In this document: one piece after another, positions 5,581-10,303 of the stretch | Layout: every line of letters starts with the position of its first letter | Numbering within the stretch: the first letter of the stretch is position 1 | Assembly (NCBI GenBank): GCA_900104495.1 | Contig: FMXS01000035.1 | Span: forward strand, 1-10,303 | Origin: Ruminococcaceae bacterium FB2012 | GTDB lineage: Bacteria > Bacillota > Clostridia > Oscillospirales > Ruminococcaceae | DNA: 10,303 nt | Reading direction: 5' to 3' | Made by a program: the position numbers and the translations under genes | Notes under the pieces: generated by a model | The model's database searches: none | Told to the model about the DNA's origin: nothing | Seen by the model: only the letters and a program-made list of their open reading frames with translations

Positions 5581-8317
5581 CTCTGCGCTTTACTACAGCA
5601 GTGACTGCCGCAGCTGTTATAAGAGATACCGCAAACAGAGATACGGCCGCCCCTGTTTTCGGGTTGTTGTCCTTGGGAGCTTCGGATGCCTTGGAGGTAT
5701 CATTTTTGGAGCTTTCAGCTTCGGAGCTTTCATCTTTGCTGCTCTCAGCTTCGGAGCTCTCGTCTTCCGAGCTTTCATCCTTGCTGCTCTCGTTTTCCGA
5801 GCTGTCGTCCTCGGAGCTTTCATCCTCTTCGGGAGTGTGAGTGAAGGTCACTACAAAGCCTTCGTCAGCGGAGCCGGTTATCTCGTAAGAATATGTGCCT
5901 TCGCCGTCGGTGCCGCTGATAACTTCGGTCTTGAACACATTCACTGTGATCTCAGCGCTGTCCGGGGCGGTTATGACCGCTTTCCAGTCAGTGTCGGCAT
6001 AGACCTCGGCGGCCTTGAGGAAATCACCGTCTGCGAAAAACGTGATGAACGCGCTGATGGGCCTTATGCCGTCCTTGTTGTCACCGTCGTTCCAGACAGC
6101 CGAAACCTTTATCTCCTTCTGTGCGGGAGCCTTAACAACGACCTCATAAGAATCCGTAACTGTCTTGATATCCATGCCGCTGTCTGTCCTTACAAAGCTG
6201 ACGGCACTTACCGAAACCTTTGCTTTTCCGGGAGCAAGTGCAGAGATCACACCGTTGTTGTCAATGTCGATGACATTCTCTCCCTCAGTCATTTCCATGT
6301 TGAAGCTGAGCCTGTCGTATTTTGCATTTTCGGGGTAGAGCCTGAAAGCAGCCTGTCCTCTTTCACCGACGGTCAGCTCAAGGCTGTCTTCGGCAACGTC
6401 TATGCTTTCGGGAATGACGGTATCATCGTATACCGTTATATCGTAGGAGAATTCCTTTCCGTTGTAAAGGCGGGCGGTGATGGTGGCCGTGCCGGTGCTC
6501 TTGAACTCATAGAGATTGCCGTCCTCGGTGACTGTTACAACTGCCGGATCAGATGAGGACCACTTTATCTGGTTCCGGTCCTGTGCATTCTCGGGATAGA
6601 CGGTATAGCTGCAGAGGAATGCTTCTTCTTCAAGATCAACCGCGGGGTGAGGATCGGAGAACCAGATCTCCTTGGCTCTGATGACCTCGCTGTCGGGGAT
6701 GTATTTCGCGGTGAACACCCTGTCCTCCGAGATCATTTCATCGGATAAGGTGACCTCATTGCCGTCCTCGTCAAGCCAGCCCGCAAGGAAGTATCCCTCT
6801 TTCGGATAGTCGATATCGCTGCCCATGAACTGAGTGTCCTGCATCCCGACATAGCGGTCGAAATCATATTCGCCGTCGCCGTATTTCAGCGTAACGGTCC
6901 TGATAACATCCGGGAGCTCATAGAGGTGGCCGTCACACCATTCGATCCTTGCCTTTATCCAGGTCTTCAGCTCATTTACGGAGTCCTGAATGTTGTCAAA
7001 GTCCTCATATTTTGCAGGATGCGCAAGATGATCCTGAGCGGCGGATGTTGCTATTTCTTCAGCATACTGATCCAGCAGCCCGCCGTCCTTGGAAAGCAGC
7101 ACGGCCTGATCTCTCAGTCCGCCCTCTCTGGACCATTCGGTTTTTACAATATTGAAAAAGCTTTCATCCTTCATCAGCGAAAGCATCCAGGGAACAGTGC
7201 GGGAATAGCCTTCGGTATTGTAGATATTCATATAGGCAAGATCGCAGTCCCAGACAGGGCCGGAATACATCTTTCCCTTTTCTTCGTCGGAATCGGCTGT
7301 CTTGTAGAAATATGTGCTTCCGTTCTTATAGGAATCCCGGTTGCTGGAGAAATTCTGGATGAGCCAGTATCTCGCGGCGGACTCATAATCAATGTAGTCT
7401 GAGGCCTTGACCTCTTTCCAGCCCGAGGGTTCGTTTTCATCTCTCACTCTTCCGAGCATAGCCGCATCTTCGGCATCCTGAACAAAGCCACGGATGTATT
7501 CCTTCTGAGCCTCTGTGCCGGCTTTCTCGTCCTCTTCGGCATCAAAGCTCGGATCACCGTTTTCATAATGAACGCCCTTCTGAGTCATGAAATGATCTGC
7601 GCTTGTAATACTCTGAGCCAGTGAGAAGAAATAGTCTCCCTCTTCGATTTCGTCAGCCTCGGGGACTGAGATATCTACTCTTGAGCTTTCCACTCTGACT
7701 GTCTCCATAAGCAGATAGCTGCCGAGATAAACATATCCGCCGTTTCCGTCATCCAGCATAACATCCACGGGATAACCCATGGGAGTATAGTCAAGCCCCA
7801 GCTGATCCGCAACATATGCGCTCATGCGGTCTTTTGAGAGGGAACTGTCAAATATGTTTGCCAGCAGTGCCCAGTGCTTGCTTTTGCCCATGCCGAATAT
7901 ATTGGCCTTCTTGGCGAGCTTGATCTTATAAGGATTCTTCTCGTCTCCGGGAGTCCAGGTGGAATTCCCGCGGCCTCTGATATACTCTATCTCCGCGCCT
8001 TCGATCCCGGTGATCTCCGCATCTGAATCGACATAACCCTCAAAGCCCTCGGGAATGACGATATCCATGCTTCCGCTTGCCTTATAGCTGTGATCCTTAC
8101 TGCTGTTTACCTTTTCAAACTCCTCCGTGCCGCCGTTGATATGAAGATAAACGGTGGGCAGGCTCATCTGAAAGGTTTCCTGATCGATGACCGTGCCGGA
8201 CGGTGCATCCCAGGAGCCGGTCTTCTCAGCCGCAAACGCTGTTATCTGAGACGACAGGCATACAGCCGCCGCTGTAAAGCAGAGTGCAAACCTTGAAATG
8301 TGTTTCGGTTTTCCCAT
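5573..8317 (-). CDS. CotH-domain surface protein with Ig-like modules and NPKTG sortase anchor
   Basis: This is a 914-residue secreted, wall-anchored protein. In order: a signal peptide (1 to about 30, ending AFAA); a CotH domain (about 50-465) with RGRGNSTW (114-121), KNPYKIKL (127-134), FGMGKSKHWALLAN (141-154) and the acidic GPVWDCDLAYMN (353-364; D357, D359); an InlB-repeat-like module (470-540, GYFLAGW); two bacterial Ig-like modules (546-630 and 635-730); a Cna_B-like module (733-829, KVSAVWNDG to FTHTPE); a Ser/Glu/Asp/Lys linker (830-883); NPKTG (885-889), a membrane helix and KRREK. CotH proteins are atypical kinases, the best known phosphorylating spore-coat proteins. Kinase activity outside the cell wall is inferred. 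The start is the ATG at 8317 behind GGAGG; an ATG five codons earlier overlaps that Shine-Dalgarno and is less likely. No convincing promoter is seen. Confidence 0.92.
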   Translation of the reverse strand: MGKPKHISRFALCFTAAAVCLSSQITAFAAEKTGSWDAPSGTVIDQETFQMSLPTVYLHINGGTEEFEKVNSSKDHSYKASGSMDIVIPEGFEGYVDSDAEITGIEGAEIEYIRGRGNSTWTPGDEKNPYKIKLAKKANIFGMGKSKHWALLANIFDSSLSKDRMSAYVADQLGLDYTPMGYPVDVMLDDGNGGYVYLGSYLLMETVRVESSRVDISVPEADEIEEGDYFFSLAQSITSADHFMTQKGVHYENGDPSFDAEEDEKAGTEAQKEYIRGFVQDAEDAAMLGRVRDENEPSGWKEVKASDYIDYESAARYWLIQNFSSNRDSYKNGSTYFYKTADSDEEKGKMYSGPVWDCDLAYMNIYNTEGYSRTVPWMLSLMKDESFFNIVKTEWSREGGLRDQAVLLSKDGGLLDQYAEEIATSAAQDHLAHPAKYEDFDNIQDSVNELKTWIKARIEWCDGHLYELPDVIRTVTLKYGDGEYDFDRYVGMQDTQFMGSDIDYPKEGYFLAGWLDEDGNEVTLSDEMISEDRVFTAKYIPDSEVIRAKEIWFSDPHPAVDLEEEAFLCSYTVYPENAQDRNQIKWSSSDPAVVTVTEDGNLYEFKSTGTATITARLYNGKEFSYDITVYDDTVIPESIDVAEDSLELTVGERGQAAFRLYPENAKYDRLSFNMEMTEGENVIDIDNNGVISALAPGKAKVSVSAVSFVRTDSGMDIKTVTDSYEVVVKAPAQKEIKVSAVWNDGDNKDGIRPISAFITFFADGDFLKAAEVYADTDWKAVITAPDSAEITVNVFKTEVISGTDGEGTYSYEITGSADEGFVVTFTHTPEEDESSEDDSSENESSKDESSEDESSEAESSKDESSEAESSKNDTSKASEAPKDNNPKTGAAVSLFAVSLITAAAVTAVVKRREK
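5669..5830 (-). repeat. Ser/Glu/Asp-rich wall-spanning linker repeat within the CotH gene
   Basis: Here the CotH protein carries about nine imperfect copies of a 4-6 residue unit of the type DESSE, AESSK or DESSK. At DNA level this appears as degenerate 12- to 15-base repeats built around GAGCTTTC and GAGCTCTC. Such low-complexity acidic linkers usually span the cell wall before a sortase motif, which follows directly. Copy number may vary between strains. Confidence 0.75.
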
Positions 8318-8344
8318 ATTCTCTTCCTCCATTAATTAACGACC

Positions 8345-8377
8345 GTTCGGGGCGCCGTATAATGCGGCGTCCCGGAC
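8345..8377 (-). other. Strong hairpin just upstream of the CotH ribosome-binding site
   Basis: Bases 8345-8357 and 8365-8377 form an uninterrupted 13-pair stem (two G-T pairs) around a 7-base loop. It ends 14 bases before the GGAGG of the CotH gene and lies 72 bases past the end of the decayed gene at 8450. There is no T-tract on the minus strand, so it is either a weak terminator of the decayed gene or a leader structure of the CotH mRNA. The rest of 8378-8449 holds no clear signal. Confidence 0.45.
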
Positions 8378-8449
8378 TTTGTCATACTATATAATACAGT
8401 TTGTTTAAACCTGTATTTCCATATTGTTCCGACGTTGTTCCCGGACCGA

Positions 8450-8842
8450 TCATCTGCAGCCGATCCAGGGGATGAACACTGTGGTACCCTCGGTATCTGT
8501 CCGGGTGTAGCCTGCATCGGATGCGTCGAAGGATCCCTGATGTTCGCCCTCAATGTTCCTGCTTTCGGCTACCATTCCGCTGCCGTCGTATACAACAGCA
8601 GTCTTGGTGCCGTTCTTGTAGTACATCTTCGATCCGTTGGCGTAAGCTGTGAAACTGTAGATATCAGCGGTGTTTCCGCCGGTCACGATAGTTACGGTTA
8701 TATCGTAGGTGTAGCTGTTTACCATTTTTACATTCAGCTTGCTGTTGTTGTTGATCTTCTCATAGAACAGACCTACGGGGAAGCCGTCCTTCTGTCAGAA
8801 ATCCTCGATGCAGAATGACTTCCTCTGAGATACTGCAGTGCC
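8450..8842 (-). pseudogene. Decayed gene of unknown family with in-frame TGA and no start codon
   Basis: The frame from 8794 down to the TGA at 8450 encodes 114 protein-like residues, among them QKDGFPVGLFYEKINNN, YSFTAYANGSKMYYKNGTK and TAVVYDGSGMVAE, a beta-rich pattern common in secreted domains. Directly upstream in the same frame is a TGA (8795-8797), and beyond it the frame continues as RKSFCIEDF to an in-frame TAG at 8843. The join IEDF-stop-QKDG looks like a Trp (TGG) to TGA change or a break. No ATG, GTG or TTG with a ribosome-binding site precedes the frame; the internal ATG at 8725 has none either. A promoter sits immediately upstream, so the remnant may be transcribed. The reading is a 5'-truncated pseudogene; an expressed shorter protein is possible but poorly supported. 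The family is not recognised. Confidence 0.45.
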
Positions 8843-8848
8843 CTAACA

Positions 8849-8877
8849 ATTATAACCCATACCGCTGAAAAAGTAAA
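8849..8877 (-). promoter_or_regulatory. Minus-strand promoter upstream of the decayed gene
   Basis: On the minus strand, TTTACT (8872-8877) and a perfect TATAAT (8849-8854) are 17 bases apart. Transcription would begin near 8842, right where the remnant frame opens, leaving no room for a normal leader. That suggests the original gene start has been deleted. Confidence 0.5.
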
Positions 8878-8983
8878 GAACTTTTTTTGTTTTTTCTGAA
8901 AAAATCTTTATTTTCCGAAAAACCGCAGCCGATGACAGCATCCTGCAAAGCTCCTTTTTGCTGAAGGCATCTGCATCAGTCCA

Positions 8984-9020
8984 TTCGTTTGTGCCGAAAC
9001 GGCATAATTCTGTAAACGAA
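8984..9020. promoter_or_regulatory. Nested inverted repeat upstream of the transglutaminase promoter, possible operator
   Basis: TTCGTTT (8984-8990) and AAACGAA (9014-9020) are perfect 7-base inverted arms that enclose a smaller perfect pair, TGCCG (8992-8996) and CGGCA (9000-9004). The outer arm ends 6 bases before the -35 box at 9027, a common place for a regulator site. No regulator is identified, and the arms are short enough for chance. The remainder of 8878-8983 is A/T-tract-rich without a recognisable element. Confidence 0.25.
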
Positions 9021-9026
9021 AACTTA

Positions 9027-9054
9027 TTGACAAACCGCTTTTTTGTGGTATAAT
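9027..9054 (+). promoter_or_regulatory. Consensus promoter of the transglutaminase-like gene
   Basis: A perfect TTGACA (9027-9032) and a perfect TATAAT (9049-9054) are 16 bases apart, one short of the optimum. Transcription should start near 9061. The GGAGG ribosome-binding site is at 9080-9084, 12 bases before the ATG, which is rather long. Confidence 0.8.
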
Positions 9055-9096
9055 AAAGAACGCTGCAAAAAAATCAAACGGAGGTCATCAATTATC

Positions 9097-10303
9097 ATGA
9101 GAAAAACACTTGCATTCTTATCAGCAGCGGCATTGCTGGCAGCCGGCGTACCGGCAGGAAGCGTCATCGGAACGGAGGCTCTTCACGAGGAAGAAACATC
9201 CATCGGCGTACGTACCCGCGGACACTATTACTACGATAAGATCAGCGATACGGAGAGCGGCAGAAAGGTCAAGGCGATATATGACTATGTAGACAGCTAC
9301 TGCGAGAAGCTGATGCAGAGCGGCGAGGATTACCATACCGATGAATTTTCCGTCAAAATGACCGCCGGATCCGATCCTTCATGGGACCCGGATATCGAGG
9401 GTGCGGATTACCTGGATTATCTCGGCGTTCTCGATATATATGAGTCGGACAACAACTATTACTATTTTGTCAAAAACAGTATTGCATATCCCGATTACTT
9501 TACTCTCATGGATGACGAGGTCGCTACTCTCGCCTCTTCAAGAAAAGAATATGAGGAGAAGACAAAGGAGTATATCGAGTCCTACTCCGAGGCGGCGGAG
9601 ATCGAGGATCTGTATGAAAGAGCCATGTTCATCCACGATAAGCTTTGCCTTAATATGAGGTATTCCTATGATGAGAACGGCGAGCCCTCGGGCGAGTTCT
9701 TCGCGCACAGCGTATACGGCCCCGTTATGCGGAAGGAAGGCGTCTGCGAGGCTTATGCAAGGGTCTATCAGATGCTCTGCACCTATTACGGGCTGGAATG
9801 CATATATATAACAGGCTATGCCCCCAACCATGCAGGCGAAGATGTCGATGAAGAAAAAGATAACGCTCACGCCTGGAACCTTATTAAGCTTGATGACGGC
9901 AAGTACTATTGGGTAGATGCTACCTGGGACGACGACGACCCCAAGGAAGGCGGCTGGTCGGACAAATTTGATCACGCCTACTTTGCCGTAGGTTCGGAAC
10001 CTTTTACTGCATCCCACAAGCACAGCCCTACCGTTGTTGAGGATATCCTTGAAGCTATTGAGCCCTCCTGTGAGCTTCCCTGGCCCGAGGTCTCGGAGAC
10101 AAGCTACCGCGCCAATCACCCCGAGAAGTTCCCGACGGATGTTCCCGCAGATGCTCTTGTTTACACCGAGCTGCCCGACGGCACACTTGAGGTCTCGGAG
10201 TATAAGAGCAAGGAATACTACGAAAACCTGATCATCCCCGATGAGGTGGACGGCAAAAAGGTCACCGCGCTGGCTCCCGGGCTTTTCAAAGATTCCACCC
10301 TTG
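9097..10303 (+). CDS. Secreted transglutaminase-like protein with start of BspA-type repeats (3' end outside window)
   Basis: The first 402 residues are present and the frame is open to the window edge. An N-terminal signal peptide (about 1-25: MRKT followed by a hydrophobic Ala/Leu core) is followed by an acidic, Tyr-rich region (30-165) and a transglutaminase-like cysteine-protease fold (about 165-305). All three catalytic positions are visible: C217 in GVCEAYARVYQMLC, H258 in NAHAWNLI and D274 in YWVDATWDDD. From about 350 the sequence changes to YTELPDGTLEVSEY, then IIPDEVDGKKVTALAPGLF, which matches the opening of BspA-like leucine-rich repeats (LRR_5). This combination is common in secreted proteins of gut clostridia; such domains may act as peptidases, amidases or cross-linkers, and the substrate cannot be told. 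The ATG at 9097 follows GGAGG with 12-base spacing, and no better in-frame start is seen. Confidence 0.93.
   Translation, partial: MRKTLAFLSAAALLAAGVPAGSVIGTEALHEEETSIGVRTRGHYYYDKISDTESGRKVKAIYDYVDSYCEKLMQSGEDYHTDEFSVKMTAGSDPSWDPDIEGADYLDYLGVLDIYESDNNYYYFVKNSIAYPDYFTLMDDEVATLASSRKEYEEKTKEYIESYSEAAEIEDLYERAMFIHDKLCLNMRYSYDENGEPSGEFFAHSVYGPVMRKEGVCEAYARVYQMLCTYYGLECIYITGYAPNHAGEDVDEEKDNAHAWNLIKLDDGKYYWVDATWDDDDPKEGGWSDKFDHAYFAVGSEPFTASHKHSPTVVEDILEAIEPSCELPWPEVSETSYRANHPEKFPTDVPADALVYTELPDGTLEVSEYKSKEYYENLIIPDEVDGKKVTALAPGLFKDSTL

Noticed and set aside
5669..5830. CRISPR-like repeat array
   Set aside because: The 12-15 base repeats lack unique spacers and keep the coding frame of a Ser/Glu-rich linker.
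5468..6556. 362-codon plus-strand frame opposite the CotH C-terminus
   Set aside because: Its repetitive Phe/Gly/Ala region is the reverse reading of the Ser/Glu linker; the minus-strand frame has Ig-like modules and a sortase anchor.
8318..8332. Earlier ATG at 8332 as the CotH start
   Set aside because: That ATG is part of the sequence forming the GGAGG site used by the ATG at 8317; no ribosome-binding site precedes it.
9538..10119. 193-codon minus-strand frame opposite the transglutaminase-like gene
   Set aside because: The plus-strand frame has a consensus promoter, a signal peptide and the Cys-His-Asp triad; the minus frame is a shadow without a start signal.

Overview
The window looks like chromosomal DNA of a Gram-positive Firmicute, most likely a Ruminococcus-like member of the Oscillospiraceae. 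The reasons are strong GGAGG ribosome-binding sites, near-consensus sigma-A promoters, moderate GC in the large genes, and surface proteins typical of gut clostridia: a CotH-domain protein with an NPKTG sortase anchor, and a secreted transglutaminase-like protein leading into BspA-type repeats. The genus is inferred from gene content, not proven.

Layout. 1-650: a good promoter drives three tandem micro-genes of 30, 25 and 25 codons. Each has its own strong Shine-Dalgarno and encodes a single hydrophobic helix, and the group ends in a terminator-like hairpin. 650-943: a short orphan reading frame of doubtful status and a long hairpin between converging units. 944-3197 (minus strand): a membrane-bound PP2C/SpoIIE-type phosphatase followed by a STAS anti-sigma-factor antagonist, behind an extended -10 promoter. 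3213-3413: a truncated, AT-rich DUF4417-like remnant on the plus strand. 3414-3854: intergenic DNA with a hairpin, a structured possibly repetitive block, and a promoter. 3855-5453: a membrane-bound HD-GYP cyclic-di-GMP phosphodiesterase. 5480-5580: hairpins between converging genes. 5573-8317 (minus): the CotH surface protein. 8450-8842 (minus): a decayed gene with an in-frame stop. 9027-10303: a near-consensus promoter and the 5' part of the transglutaminase-like gene, which runs off the window.

How the genes fit together. The phosphatase and the HD-GYP protein share the same N-terminal plan (two membrane helices, an extracellular sensor, a HAMP-like linker), with recognisable similarity just before and after the second helix. 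The locus therefore seems to hold two paralogous receptors wired to different outputs: dephosphorylation of the STAS protein (partner-switching control of a sigma factor or similar target) and cyclic-di-GMP breakdown. No RsbW/SpoIIAB-like kinase is visible, so the partner switch is incomplete here. The right half is a surface-protein region. The least explained element, and the best candidate for something undescribed, is the three-gene micro-peptide operon at the left.
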